Shown here piece by piece: positions 35,941-45,005 of a stretch of DNA of 64,000 bases. Each line of letters begins with the position of its first letter. The stretch's first letter is position 1. This DNA comes from Scytonema tolypothrichoides VB-61278 (GTDB lineage Bacteria > Cyanobacteriota > Cyanobacteriia > Cyanobacteriales > Nostocaceae). Below the pieces are notes generated by a model, which was not told the origin of the DNA, made no database searches, and saw nothing but the letters and a program-made list of their open reading frames with translations. The stretch lies in contig NZ_JXCA02000002.1 in the NCBI RefSeq assembly GCF_000828085.3, positions 193,616 to 257,615 of the forward strand, in the 5' to 3' direction. The position numbers and the translations under genes are program-made.

Positions 35941-36543
35941 ATGCCCTCCCAACTTTGGCCTTACATTACTCCTGGTATTCCAGATGATTTGTTTGAACGC
36001 TTGCCAGGAATTCCGCTGAGTAAGCGAGAAATTCGACTGCTGTTGCTCGCCCAACTGCGTCTTTTACCCAATACCGTGTTATGGGACATTGGCGCAGGGA
36101 CAGGAACGATTCCAATAGAAGCGGGGTTACTATGCCCAAGAGGACAGATCTTTGCTGTGGAACGAGATGAAGATGTCGCCAACTTGATCCGGCACAACTG
36201 CGATCGCTTTGAGGTCAAGAATGTCGAAGTCATTGAAGGAAGCGCCCCGGAGTGTTTACATAACCTAAAAGTTGCTCCTGATCGGGTTTGTATTGAAGGA
36301 GGACGTTCCATCCAAGAAATCATGAAAGCAGCGTGGCATTACTTGCAACCCTCAGGGCGAGTTGTCGCCACAGCTGCTAATCTAGAAAGTCTGTATGCTA
36401 TTTCTCAAAGCTTTGCCCAGTTGCAAGCCAGAAATGTTGAAGTCATCCAGTCGGCTGTGAACCGTTTAGAAACGCGAGGATCTTCTCAGACTTTTACTGC
36501 CGTTAATCCCATTTTTATTCTCAGTGGTGAGAAACTAGACTAG
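35941..36543 (+). CDS. cbiT: Cobalt-precorrin-6B/7 C15-methyltransferase CbiT
   Basis: A 200-residue SAM-dependent methyltransferase of cobalamin synthesis that methylates C15 and decarboxylates the ring-C acetate. The N-terminal GIPDDLFERLPGIPLSKREIR is diagnostic for CbiT, and the SAM site is WDIGAGTGTIPIEAG, followed by FAVERDEDVANLI. The ATG at 35941 matches the known start; the frame is open 33 bases upstream. It is the first of two plus-strand genes with cdsA, 104 bases apart. The neighbouring CbiE is not here. Confidence 0.93.
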   Translation: MPSQLWPYITPGIPDDLFERLPGIPLSKREIRLLLLAQLRLLPNTVLWDIGAGTGTIPIEAGLLCPRGQIFAVERDEDVANLIRHNCDRFEVKNVEVIEGSAPECLHNLKVAPDRVCIEGGRSIQEIMKAAWHYLQPSGRVVATAANLESLYAISQSFAQLQARNVEVIQSAVNRLETRGSSQTFTAVNPIFILSGEKLD

Positions 36544-36647
36544 AAAACAAAATAATCGAAGAAAGAAGTACGAAGAAACGAAGATGCAAAAATTTCTTCC
36601 ATCTTCATTTTTCTTTTTTCACTCTTGACTTTTTCCTTCTTTTGCCC

Positions 36648-37532
36648 ATGCCTTGGTCTCGGATTTTTAGTGGAATTGTTGCAATAGCCCTTGCTTTGAC
36701 TGCGACCCTTTTGGGTGGGTGGTACTTTACTCTTTTGTTTGCGGTTATCGTTATTCTAGGTCAACTAGAATATTTTGATTTGGTGCGAGCAAAAGGTATA
36801 GCTCCTACTGCTAAAACCACCATGTTTGTGAGTCAAGTTTTGCTCGTCATTTGCACTTTAGATAGGAACTTAGCTGATGCCGTAATGCCGTTGGCTGGCA
36901 CTTTTATTTGTTTTTATCTACTGTTTCAGCCAAAAATGGCAACAATTGCGGATATTGCCGCTTCCATTTTAGGGCTATTTTACACAGGGTATTTGCCGAG
37001 TTATTGGGTGCGGTTGCGATCGCTTGACAGTGCGACTATCACCAATCTACCTGTCAGCGATTACCTGTCCACAATTTGGACAAATATAGTCAACCAAGAC
37101 TTTAGTGCATTACCCCAAGGTCTCACAGGAACAGCACTCACATTTGTGTGTATTTGGGCAGCTGACATTGGTGCTTATGTCGTTGGTAAATTTTTTGGAA
37201 AAACCCCTTTATCAAATATTAGTCCGAAAAAAACCGTCGAAGGAGCGGTTTTTGGTATTACTGGCAGTGTTGTCGTTGCTGTCATCGCAGCATATTATCT
37301 CAATTGGCCTAAATTCCTTTTTACTGGTATCGCATTAGGTTTGCTTATTGGCATTGCTAGTTTATTGGGTGATTTGACCGAATCTATGCTTAAGCGTGAT
37401 GCTGGGGTAAAGGATTCAGGGCAGTTAATTCCTGGTCATGGAGGTATTTTGGATCGTACGGATAGCTATATTTTCACGGCTCCTTTGGTTTATTATTTTG
37501 TGACTTTGTTGTTGCCACTGGTAGGAAAGTAG
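36648..37532 (+). CDS. cdsA: Phosphatidate cytidylyltransferase
   Basis: A 294-residue integral membrane enzyme that converts phosphatidate and CTP to CDP-diacylglycerol, the precursor of phosphatidylglycerol. About eight hydrophobic helices are visible. The CDS signature near the C-terminus is complete: SLLGDLTESMLKRDAGVKDS followed by IPGHGGILDRTDS. The ATG at 36648 is preferred over an in-frame TTG six bases upstream. Phosphatidylglycerol is required for photosystem function in cyanobacteria. Confidence 0.95.
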   Translation: MPWSRIFSGIVAIALALTATLLGGWYFTLLFAVIVILGQLEYFDLVRAKGIAPTAKTTMFVSQVLLVICTLDRNLADAVMPLAGTFICFYLLFQPKMATIADIAASILGLFYTGYLPSYWVRLRSLDSATITNLPVSDYLSTIWTNIVNQDFSALPQGLTGTALTFVCIWAADIGAYVVGKFFGKTPLSNISPKKTVEGAVFGITGSVVVAVIAAYYLNWPKFLFTGIALGLLIGIASLLGDLTESMLKRDAGVKDSGQLIPGHGGILDRTDSYIFTAPLVYYFVTLLLPLVGK

Positions 37533-37910
37533 TGAAGAAACTTCTTGCAGCAGTAATTTAGCATTGTTTAATATAGCAATCCTATATGAGTTGTGAGAAT
37601 TATCGAACCGCCAAGACGCCAAGAACGCCAAGAAAGAGAAGAGAAAATCTTACGAATGATTTAGGACTGCTATATCAAGCAGATGAAGTTGTGGTGAGCG
37701 ATCGCTTGTTGTAAGGAAATGCGCCCGACTTGGGAACGGGAATCTGATACCAAGTTGCAATCAAACGTAGCACCTGTCATTGCGAGCGAAACAAAGTGGA
37801 GCGTTCGCGCAGCGTGTCCCCTTGGGACTCAGCAATCTCCCCTAACCACAAACTACTAGAACAGAACGCAACTTGGTATGAGGAGCGCGATCGCACACCG
37901 ACAAAATGAA
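37533..37910. other. Intergenic repeats between cdsA and the NACHT locus
   Basis: 378 bases. It contains an ACCGCCAAGACGCCAAGAACG-like tandem phrase (about 37605-37640), a TGCGAGCGAAAC...AGCAATCTCCC repeat (about 37776-37842) and HIP1 octamers. These are widespread cyanobacterial repeats. No gene is seen. Confidence 0.6.
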
Positions 37911-38318
37911 TTAGCTATCTGAGGAAGAACCGAAACCTTTGAGATCCTCCCTTAGTTCCTCTAATTTCTCACCCGATTCTTTAGCGATTTGAGAGCAAAG
38001 GGTTGTTGAAATTAAGCCGGTAGCGGTAGTGACGCTCCCTTCAGAGGCTTTACCAGAAATCAAAAGCCCAGCACCAATTACGCTGATGCCAAGGGAAGCT
38101 GCAACAGCTACAACAGAGAGGTTGAAAGTCTGCCGTGCCTGACGCAGATGCTCATGAAATACATCTAGCATCATTTTAAGGTAAGCGTCAGAGTGGGAAT
38201 CATCAGATTGTTGAGGTTTCTTCTGACTGGGCTTGTTGGGTTTACTATCGTCGGTGTGATTAGGGGCTGAAGATGAGAGTAGAGTGTTGTGTTTCATAAA
38301 CGTTTGTCCGTGAATCAT
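37911..38318 (-). CDS. Small two-helix membrane protein, CyanoTRADDas-like
   Basis: A 135-residue protein. The first 40 residues are polar and probably disordered (Ser, Lys, Pro and Asp rich). A helical region follows (LKMMLDVFHEHLRQARQTF), then two hydrophobic segments (NLSVVAVAASLGISVIGAG and SVTTATGLISTTLCSQIA) and a charged C-terminal helix. The layout resembles the cyanobacterial TRADD-N-associated two-transmembrane domain, which often accompanies NTPase or death-domain-like proteins. The assignment is by pattern. GAGAG precedes the ATG at 38318. It is divergent from the HTH-NACHT gene across a 112-base intergenic region, implying shared control. Confidence 0.65.
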   Translation of the reverse strand: MIHGQTFMKHNTLLSSSAPNHTDDSKPNKPSQKKPQQSDDSHSDAYLKMMLDVFHEHLRQARQTFNLSVVAVAASLGISVIGAGLLISGKASEGSVTTATGLISTTLCSQIAKESGEKLEELREDLKGFGSSSDS

Positions 38319-38430
38319 TACTCTCTCAGTTTCCTAATTTGAGACTTAGAGTTCAGCCATTGCACAGCTTGACTGTTGTACACTTTTAGCATGACTTTGG
38401 CTTTTCATTTAAAATCAACGTAATTTGACC
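38319..38430. promoter_or_regulatory. Shared divergent promoter region of the NACHT locus
   Basis: 112 bases separate the divergent starts of the membrane protein and the HTH-NACHT gene. The NACHT protein carries its own XRE-type DNA-binding domain, so binding to this interval (autoregulation) is a plausible inference; no operator was identified. Confidence 0.35.
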
Positions 38431-40710
38431 ATGCCACAGAATTCGCTAAAAGTATGTCCTGTAGGGATTGAAAAGGCAAAAAAAGCTCTTGATGGCAAAG
38501 GGTGGAGCCAGCAACAATTAGCGAAAAAACTAGAGGTAAGCCGTCAACCAGTTGATAATTTCTTTAAGGGTGAACCAGTAAGGAACGACATCTTTATTAA
38601 GATTTGTGACGAGTTAGGGCTAGATTGGGAAGAAATTACTAGTCAAAAATCAACCGATTCATTAGGTTCACCAGAGGAAGCTAGTGTCAGCACCGATATT
38701 GATGCACTGGTGCAAGAGGTACGCAAGAAGGTAACGCCCTATATCAAAGAGCGCTGCGGTAAAATGCGGGTGCTAGATATGACCCAGCCTATTGGCTTAG
38801 ATAACATTTACACTGATGTCAATATTTTTAAAAAAATAATTGGACGCACGCGACGAGAGATTGCTGAACTACTACAAAACTGTGACGTAGAGGATTTTGA
38901 CCGCTTTGGACTAAGTAAAGTAACCCAAGAGCGAGTACCAGGACTCCAAGCAGTAGAGCAACACAGCAAGCTGATGGTGTTGGGTAAACCAGGAGCGGGA
39001 AAGACCACATTTTTGAAATACCTGGCAATGCAATGTATTGAAGGGGAGTTTCAGAAGGAACGCTTTCCAATTTTTATCACACTCAAGGAATTTGCAGAAG
39101 CACCCGAAAAGCCAGGTATTCTAAAGTATATTACCCAACGATTATCTGATTGTGATTTAACAGATGCTGATGTGAAGGCAAAGCAACTGTTAAAACAAGG
39201 TAAGGTATTGGTTCTACTCGATGGGCTGGATGAAGTGCGGGAAGAAAACACCAAGAGTGTTTTAGATCAAGTTCAAGAATTTTCGTATCAGTTTAGCACC
39301 AATAAATTCATCATCACCTGTCGGATTGCTGCTAAGGAATATACTTTTCAAGGGTTTACTGAAGTAGAAGTAGCAGATTTTGACTCTGAGCAGATAGCTA
39401 CCTTTGCTCAAAACTGGTTCCAATCAAGAAAAGACCCAGTCAAAGGTAAGCGCTTCATTGAGAAACTGGAAGAAAATAAACCAATTCAAGAACTCGCAAC
39501 GAATCCCCTACTTTTAACTCTACTTTGTTTAGTCTTTGGTGAAGCTGGGGATTTTCCTGCCAATCGTTCTGAGCTTTACACCGAAGGTGTAGATGTGTTG
39601 TTGAAAAAATGGGATGTTAAGCGTAACATTGAGCGAGATAAGGTTTACAAAGACTTGTCTTTGCAGGGCAAGGAAAACTTACTCTCGCATATTGCCTTAA
39701 CTACTTTCGAGCAGAAAAACTATTTCTTTAAGAAAAAGACGGTTGAAGATTACATTGCTGATTTTATCCGCAACTTACGTAATGCTAACACTGCACCAGA
39801 AGCATTAGAACTAGATAGCGAAGCCATTTTGAAATCAATTGAAGCGCAACATGGGTTACTAGTAGCACGAGCAACGGGTATCTACTCCTTTTCTCACCTA
39901 ACATTTCACGAGTATTTCACTGCTAGGGAAATTAAAGAAAGGTCTGCTTGGGCAAAATTGGCAGAGCATGTCGCTGAAAAACGCTGGAGAGAGGTCTTTT
40001 TGTTGACTACAGGAATGGCGCGGAGTGCTGATGATTTATTGAAGTTAATGAAACAGAAAATTGATGAGCTTCTGGCAGGTGATGAACAATTACAGTATTT
40101 CCTCTCTTGGGTTAATCGGAAGTCGAATTCTGTAGAAGTGCCTTATAACCTTGCTGCTGTTCGAGTATTCTACTTTGCCCTCGACCTCAACCTCGACCTT
40201 GCCCGATCCCTCGACTTTACCCTCGACCTTACCTACTGCCTAAACCAAGCCTTCATTTCCGCCAAAGTCATTAACCGAGCCCGAACCCGAAACCTCGACC
40301 TCGTCCTCGCCTTCATCTCCGCCCACGTCTTCGATTTCGCCCAAGCCTTCGCCCTCGACCTCGTCCTCGCCCTTGACCTCGTCCTCGACCGAGACCAAGA
40401 CCTTAGCCCAGAGTTAAAACGATCGCTCCAACAACTCAAAGACCAACTGCCCAACCCAGAAGACAAAGAAGCATACAAACAATGGTGGCAGGAAAACGGT
40501 TCAACTTGGACTGAACAACTTAGAGCCGTCATGATTGAACATCGCAATATTGGTCATGATTGGCAATTCACTGATGCTCAAGAGAAACTCCTGAAGCAGT
40601 ACTACGATGCTAATAAACTGCTAGTTGATTGCCTCAACAGCGATTGCTACGTAAGTCGGGAAGTTCGCCAGGAGATTGAGGATACATTGCTGCTGCCATA
40701 TACTACTTAG
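38431..40710 (+). CDS. XRE-HTH NACHT-domain NTPase
   Basis: A 759-residue STAND-type NTPase. An XRE-like helix-turn-helix occupies about residues 12-65 (WSQQQLAKKLEVSRQPVDNFF). The NACHT domain follows, with Walker A GKPGAGKTTF near 190, Walker B LVLLDGLDEV near 265, a sensor-like FIITCR, and the downstream helical block with ELATNPLLLTLLCLVF. After FSHLTFHEYFTAREI the C-terminal sensor-like part contains a striking Asp-Leu-Ala-rich repeat stretch (about 585-665) encoded by degenerate CTCGAC/CTCGCC hexamers. Bacterial NACHT proteins include anti-phage NTPases; defence is inferred here from family and layout. Its 3' end overlaps pilO by 8 bases. Confidence 0.85.
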   Translation: MPQNSLKVCPVGIEKAKKALDGKGWSQQQLAKKLEVSRQPVDNFFKGEPVRNDIFIKICDELGLDWEEITSQKSTDSLGSPEEASVSTDIDALVQEVRKKVTPYIKERCGKMRVLDMTQPIGLDNIYTDVNIFKKIIGRTRREIAELLQNCDVEDFDRFGLSKVTQERVPGLQAVEQHSKLMVLGKPGAGKTTFLKYLAMQCIEGEFQKERFPIFITLKEFAEAPEKPGILKYITQRLSDCDLTDADVKAKQLLKQGKVLVLLDGLDEVREENTKSVLDQVQEFSYQFSTNKFIITCRIAAKEYTFQGFTEVEVADFDSEQIATFAQNWFQSRKDPVKGKRFIEKLEENKPIQELATNPLLLTLLCLVFGEAGDFPANRSELYTEGVDVLLKKWDVKRNIERDKVYKDLSLQGKENLLSHIALTTFEQKNYFFKKKTVEDYIADFIRNLRNANTAPEALELDSEAILKSIEAQHGLLVARATGIYSFSHLTFHEYFTAREIKERSAWAKLAEHVAEKRWREVFLLTTGMARSADDLLKLMKQKIDELLAGDEQLQYFLSWVNRKSNSVEVPYNLAAVRVFYFALDLNLDLARSLDFTLDLTYCLNQAFISAKVINRARTRNLDLVLAFISAHVFDFAQAFALDLVLALDLVLDRDQDLSPELKRSLQQLKDQLPNPEDKEAYKQWWQENGSTWTEQLRAVMIEHRNIGHDWQFTDAQEKLLKQYYDANKLLVDCLNSDCYVSREVRQEIEDTLLLPYTT

Positions 40711-41467
40711 TCTTTAATTGCACTGCTTTCACCGCTGCAATTTCCTCTTGACTCAGTGGCATTAATGCCTGTAACTGAAAAGATGTAGTAATAACTGTTG
40801 GTTGAACACCACGCACGATAACTTTATCCTGTTGAGTTGTAGGTTCTGGTGTCAAACTTGATGATCGATAGTCTCTGACAATTAACAAAGGCTGTAACCG
40901 CTCTATATTGCGGAAAATCAATTGTGTTTGTTCGTAAGTTCCGATAATTTCAATATTGATACTACTGCGTTTTAATTTGCCATTCACCAATGAACCAAAA
41001 CTACCATCAGTAATAGGTTCAGCTTTTCCAGTCGGCACATATTTCTTCAACTTAGCTTGGACTGCATCAGCAGAAACTTGAGTATTAGTAGACTCAACCA
41101 AGCGATTCAAATCCAGCAGTAAAGTATCCAAAGTTTTCTCATTAGCAAATAAAGCTAAAACCTGAATTTGTTGCTGTTTAGCAAGTGCTTGCTCCTGTTG
41201 AACTTTGTCAATTTGTTTAATGTAAGTTTTCTTTTGCTCAATACTCTGCTGTAACTCGTTCTGTTTTGTTTGCTGCTGTTGAAAATTATCCCATGCTGGC
41301 ATCACGAAATTCATCAGCATATAAGCTGCTCCTGCAAGTCCTAAAACCCCTAAGATAATCCCACTCACTTTTGGCGTGAGGGTGATGCCAAAAGCAACGG
41401 GATAACTTGAGGAAGTTGTAGCAAATTCCGTGTCTTCTATAAAATCGAAATCATCACTCAGCGTCAT
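40703..41467 (-). CDS. pilO: Type IV pilus inner membrane protein PilO
   Basis: A 254-residue PilO homologue. A cytoplasmic N-terminal part (about 30 residues) is followed by one transmembrane helix (VSGIILGVLGLAGAAYMLMNF), a long coiled-coil (QQQQTKQNELQQSIEQKKTY) and a C-terminal ferredoxin-like periplasmic domain. PilM, PilN and PilO form the alignment complex linking the pilus motor to the outer membrane secretin. It overlaps pilN by 4 bases (ATGA-type coupling), so the genes are translationally coupled. No pilQ follows; the convergent NACHT gene abuts instead. Confidence 0.88.
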   Translation of the reverse strand: MTLSDDFDFIEDTEFATTSSSYPVAFGITLTPKVSGIILGVLGLAGAAYMLMNFVMPAWDNFQQQQTKQNELQQSIEQKKTYIKQIDKVQQEQALAKQQQIQVLALFANEKTLDTLLLDLNRLVESTNTQVSADAVQAKLKKYVPTGKAEPITDGSFGSLVNGKLKRSSINIEIIGTYEQTQLIFRNIERLQPLLIVRDYRSSSLTPEPTTQQDKVIVRGVQPTVITTSFQLQALMPLSQEEIAAVKAVQLKTK

Positions 41468-42237
41468 TTTGGAATGATTCCTGTTTGTTGCATACTGCGA
41501 ATCCGACTCACAAGTCCAACTGTGCCTTTTTGCTCCAATTCACGAATGAATTCAGAGGCGGGAACATCACTTAGACTAGACTGAATTGTATATTTAACGA
41601 TTTGGGGTGGTTTGATTTGTGAGCTATTAATAGGATTCCCAGTTGGTGGTAACGGGAAATCTACTAATTCTGCTGTCATAATTTTTGTTTGTCCAGCTTT
41701 GAAAAAGCGAGATTGTTGCAAAGTCAAGGTGAAATCGTTGACATCGCTAAAAGAGCGAGCATATCCAGAGATTTCTATACCTCCAGCAGGATGAAGTGCT
41801 GATTGTTCTTGTGTTGGTGTAGTGAATATGATTTGTTTGATGGTATCAATTTGGACTGTTGTGGGGATGCGATCGCGCAACTCTTGCAACATCGCTGACC
41901 AAGGACGAACTTGGTCAAAAACACTCACTAAAGCTTGAGTTTCCTGCTTAATTTTCTTTGTTTCTACTTGGATTTTATTAAGACTTTCTATTTCATTTTC
42001 TAAACTTTTGTTTTCCTGCTCCAGTTGTGTGATATTCTGGTAATATACTGTATTTTGACTTTGCACAAACAACCAACCAACTCCCACCAAAGCTGGGAAA
42101 AATATCCCCACTACCACTCCTATATATACTGGCGTGAAATTGCCAGTAGGTAGAGATATTCCTAGTCGTTTCTCTTCAAATTTATTCTCAAGTTTGCGGT
42201 TTTTGAGAAAGTTAATATCTATACTGTACATTGACAT
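41464..42237 (-). CDS. pilN: Type IV pilus inner membrane protein PilN
   Basis: A 257-residue PilN. The N-terminus MYSIDINFLKNRK contains the conserved INLL-like motif that binds PilM, followed by a transmembrane helix (about residues 35-57), a coiled-coil (TQLEQENKSLENEIESLNK) and a periplasmic domain with LRDRIPTTVQIDTI and GYARSFSDVNDF. A start two codons later (42231) is equally possible. It is the middle gene of pilMNO, 38 bases after pilM. Confidence 0.9.
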   Translation of the reverse strand: MSMYSIDINFLKNRKLENKFEEKRLGISLPTGNFTPVYIGVVVGIFFPALVGVGWLFVQSQNTVYYQNITQLEQENKSLENEIESLNKIQVETKKIKQETQALVSVFDQVRPWSAMLQELRDRIPTTVQIDTIKQIIFTTPTQEQSALHPAGGIEISGYARSFSDVNDFTLTLQQSRFFKAGQTKIMTAELVDFPLPPTGNPINSSQIKPPQIVKYTIQSSLSDVPASEFIRELEQKGTVGLVSRIRSMQQTGIIPK

Positions 42238-42275
42238 TTATTTTTTTTGAACTTTGAATTTTGAATTTTGAATTG

Positions 42276-43394
42276 TTAATCTGCCTCTCGCATTCCTAAA
42301 CCAAGCACTATTCCCAATCCAGAACGTTCCACTGCGGGGTATTTCTCTTCATCAATTTGCAATGACAAAGCCGCGACTGGATCGATTTGAGAGGTTGGCA
42401 AATTCAATTGTTGTGTCAAAAAATCATCAAGTTGTTCCAGTCCGCCTCCTGGTCCAGCCAGCATAATTTGCGCTACCTCCAAATTTTCATTTTGGTTAAG
42501 ATAAAAATCGATGGAACGGCGCAGTTCATCTGCGAGTTCTTCCAACACTCTCATCAGTGCTACCATACCTGAATTGATTTCAATAATGTCATCAGGATCA
42601 TCAGTTTTTCCTCCATTGATATGAGTTGAAAAAAGAGACATTTCATACAACAGTTCTAAAGCTTGTGAAACGGGTAAGTCCATTGCTTCAGATAAAACAG
42701 TTTGCATGAGATCTATTCCAATCGGAACTGTGCGCAAAAAGTGTGGAATCCCGTTAACAATGATCGCTATTTCTGTACAATCAAATTCTATATCTACAAG
42801 AACGACTGCTTCTTGCGAGCCAAATTGTCGAAGTGGTTCCCGAAGTGTGCGAATCAAAGCAAAACTATTAATATCTAAAACATCGATTTGCAATCCTGCT
42901 AACTCAAAAGTCTTTATATATGTATCAGTAATTTCTTTGCGTATAGCGACTAAAAGTATCTGTATTTTTTCAATGCCATCATCATCTATAAAGTACCCAA
43001 GTTTCTGATAATCTAAATCAGCGTCTTCACAAGGTAATGGTAAATGCAAATTTGCTTCGTGGTTTAGTACCATGTGTCGTAGTTCTTTATCATCTAACTC
43101 GGCTGGCACAGATATGATGCGTATAATTGATTCTCGCCCCGGTATAGCAGTAGCCACACGAGAAGCCTTGATGTTACCTTCAACGAGTGCTTGCTGAATA
43201 CATTGCGCCACCTTTGGGGAGTCAACAATTTGACCATTGATAAAAACTCCCTCAGGAAGAGATACCGATGTTAAAGTTTCTAGTTTCAAACCTTGGCGTA
43301 GCTTACGCAGTTGAACTAAATTCACACGTTGCGGTGACAGTTCTATACCAACACCTTGATGTAATTTTCCAAACAAACTATTGAATAGCTTCAC
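42276..43394 (-). CDS. pilM: Type IV pilus assembly ATPase-like protein PilM
   Basis: A 372-residue actin-like (FtsA/PilM) cytoplasmic protein. The N-terminus GVGIELSPQRVNLVQLRK is the phosphate-1 region, and VVLVDIEFDCTEIAIIVNG and AGPGGGLEQLDDFL are the phosphate-2 and adenosine regions. It binds the PilN N-terminus and couples the extension and retraction motors to the envelope complex. It begins with GTG and is the first gene of pilMNO. Confidence 0.92.
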   Translation of the reverse strand: MKLFNSLFGKLHQGVGIELSPQRVNLVQLRKLRQGLKLETLTSVSLPEGVFINGQIVDSPKVAQCIQQALVEGNIKASRVATAIPGRESIIRIISVPAELDDKELRHMVLNHEANLHLPLPCEDADLDYQKLGYFIDDDGIEKIQILLVAIRKEITDTYIKTFELAGLQIDVLDINSFALIRTLREPLRQFGSQEAVVLVDIEFDCTEIAIIVNGIPHFLRTVPIGIDLMQTVLSEAMDLPVSQALELLYEMSLFSTHINGGKTDDPDDIIEINSGMVALMRVLEELADELRRSIDFYLNQNENLEVAQIMLAGPGGGLEQLDDFLTQQLNLPTSQIDPVAALSLQIDEEKYPAVERSGLGIVLGLGMREAD

Positions 43395-43541
43395 TACAGT
43401 TTTGCCCGTCGGATTGCAAATTGAAAAATGAAATGATATTAAGGATTGATATCATTACTAAGAATTTGTTTTAACTTATAATCTCCACAGTTGTTTCATC
43501 AGTACTGATAACCCGATAGACTTAAATAAAGTACAAGCACG

Positions 43542-44846
43542 ATGGTTAGAATTCAAAAGTTCAAAAAACTAATTGTTTGGGCATTACTCGGTGTATTGAC
43601 CAGTTGGATTGTTAGTTGTGGTACAGGCAATGTTGGCACTAGCACAAAACAAGCATCATCAGGAATCGCAAATGTTGAATTTTGGACAATGCAACTCCAA
43701 CCTCAATTTACTGACTACTTTAAAAGCCTAATAACATCTTTTGAGTCAAAAAACCCTGGTATAAAAGTGAGTTGGATTGATGTGCCTTGGACGGCAATGG
43801 AGAGCAAAATTTTAACAGCCGTTTCAGGAAAAACACCACCTGATGTTGTCAACCTCAATCCGGATTTTGCTTCCCAACTTGCAGGAAGAAATGCCTGGTT
43901 AGATTTAGATGCAAAAGTCCCAAAAGAAGTTCGTTCCTCCTATTTACCGAATATCTGGCAAGCAAGCACGCTCAATGGCAAGAGTTTTGGAATTCCCTGG
44001 TATCTCACCACGCGGCTAACCATTTATAACACCGATTTATTAAAACAGGCAGGTATCAGTAAAGCACCTGTCACTTATACTGAATTAGCGCAGGCGGCTC
44101 AAAAAATTAAAGACAAAACTGGTAAGTATGCCTTTTTTGTAACCTTTGTCCCTCAAGATTCTGGAGAGGTGTTAGAGTCGTTTGTACAAATGGGGGCAAC
44201 TTTAGTGGATGCTGAGGGTAAAGCTGCTTTTAACTCCCGAGAAGGTAAAGCGGCGTTTCAGTATTGGGCAGATTTATACAAACAAGGACTTCTACCCAAA
44301 GAAGTATTGACACAAGGACATCGTCGAGCGATTGATTTGTACCAAGCTGGAGAAACAGCGTTTCTGTTTTCTGGAGGAGAGTTTCTTGAGAACATTGGTA
44401 AAAATGCGCCAGCAATAGCTAAAGTTTCCGCCAGCGCACCACAAGTTATAGGTGACAATGGCAAAAAAAATGTCGCTGTTATGAACGTTGTTATTCCCCG
44501 TGACAGCAAACAACCCGATGCTGCTCTTAAATTCGCCTTGTTCCTGACAAATGATGAGAACCAGCTCACTTTTGCCAAAGCAGCAAATGTTCTTCCATCC
44601 ACAGTCAAGTCCCTTGCTGACAGCTACTTCAAAGATGCACCCGCCAACGCCTCGACTTTAGATAAGGCGCGAGTCGTAAGCGCAGAAGAACTGCGACAAG
44701 CAGAGATATTAACTCCAAGGCTCAAAGATATAAAACGGCTGCAAAAGGCAATTTACGAGAACTTACAAGCGGCTATGCTGGGCGAGAAGACAGTGGATCA
44801 AGCTGTGGAGGATGCAGCGCAGGAGTGGAATAGTACGAGAAGTTAA
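43542..44846 (+). CDS. Sugar ABC transporter substrate-binding lipoprotein
   Basis: A 434-residue extracellular solute-binding protein, family 1. The signal peptide ends in a lipobox with Cys26 (WIVSCGTG). The binding lobes contain NVEFWTMQLQPQF, the SFESKNPGIKVSWIDVPW region and PWYLTTRLTIYNTDLLKQAGI, typical of sugar-binding proteins. No permease or ATPase gene is nearby, so it is an orphan here and its transporter must be encoded elsewhere. Substrate unknown. Confidence 0.88.
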   Translation: MVRIQKFKKLIVWALLGVLTSWIVSCGTGNVGTSTKQASSGIANVEFWTMQLQPQFTDYFKSLITSFESKNPGIKVSWIDVPWTAMESKILTAVSGKTPPDVVNLNPDFASQLAGRNAWLDLDAKVPKEVRSSYLPNIWQASTLNGKSFGIPWYLTTRLTIYNTDLLKQAGISKAPVTYTELAQAAQKIKDKTGKYAFFVTFVPQDSGEVLESFVQMGATLVDAEGKAAFNSREGKAAFQYWADLYKQGLLPKEVLTQGHRRAIDLYQAGETAFLFSGGEFLENIGKNAPAIAKVSASAPQVIGDNGKKNVAVMNVVIPRDSKQPDAALKFALFLTNDENQLTFAKAANVLPSTVKSLADSYFKDAPANASTLDKARVVSAEELRQAEILTPRLKDIKRLQKAIYENLQAAMLGEKTVDQAVEDAAQEWNSTRS

Positions 44847-44919
44847 AATCTCGTTAAAATCTCGTTTCCAGGTGGAACCTGGAAATGCGCTTGGGGCGGC
44901 TCTGCTGCAAGTAATACAA

Positions 44920-44990
44920 TAGACATCTCCAGAAATTAGATTTCAGTTCAAACAGCATAAGGGTTTTATAACCATTTTCGGAGATGTCTA
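44920..44990. mobile_element. MITE-like element C with TA flanks
   Basis: The element has ends GACATCTCC and GGAGATGTC bounded on both sides by TA, so the boundary reads TA-GACATCTCC and GGAGATGTC-TA. A TA flank is the target signature of IS630-Tc1/mariner elements. The interior has no coding frame. Confidence 0.6.
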
Positions 44991-45005
44991 ATAAACGAGT
45001 TTGAC

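Noticed and set aside
37911..40710. Toxin-antitoxin interpretation of the divergent pair
   Set aside because: The 759-residue NACHT protein is far larger than typical toxins and the pair is divergent rather than operonic; a STAND-type module fits better.
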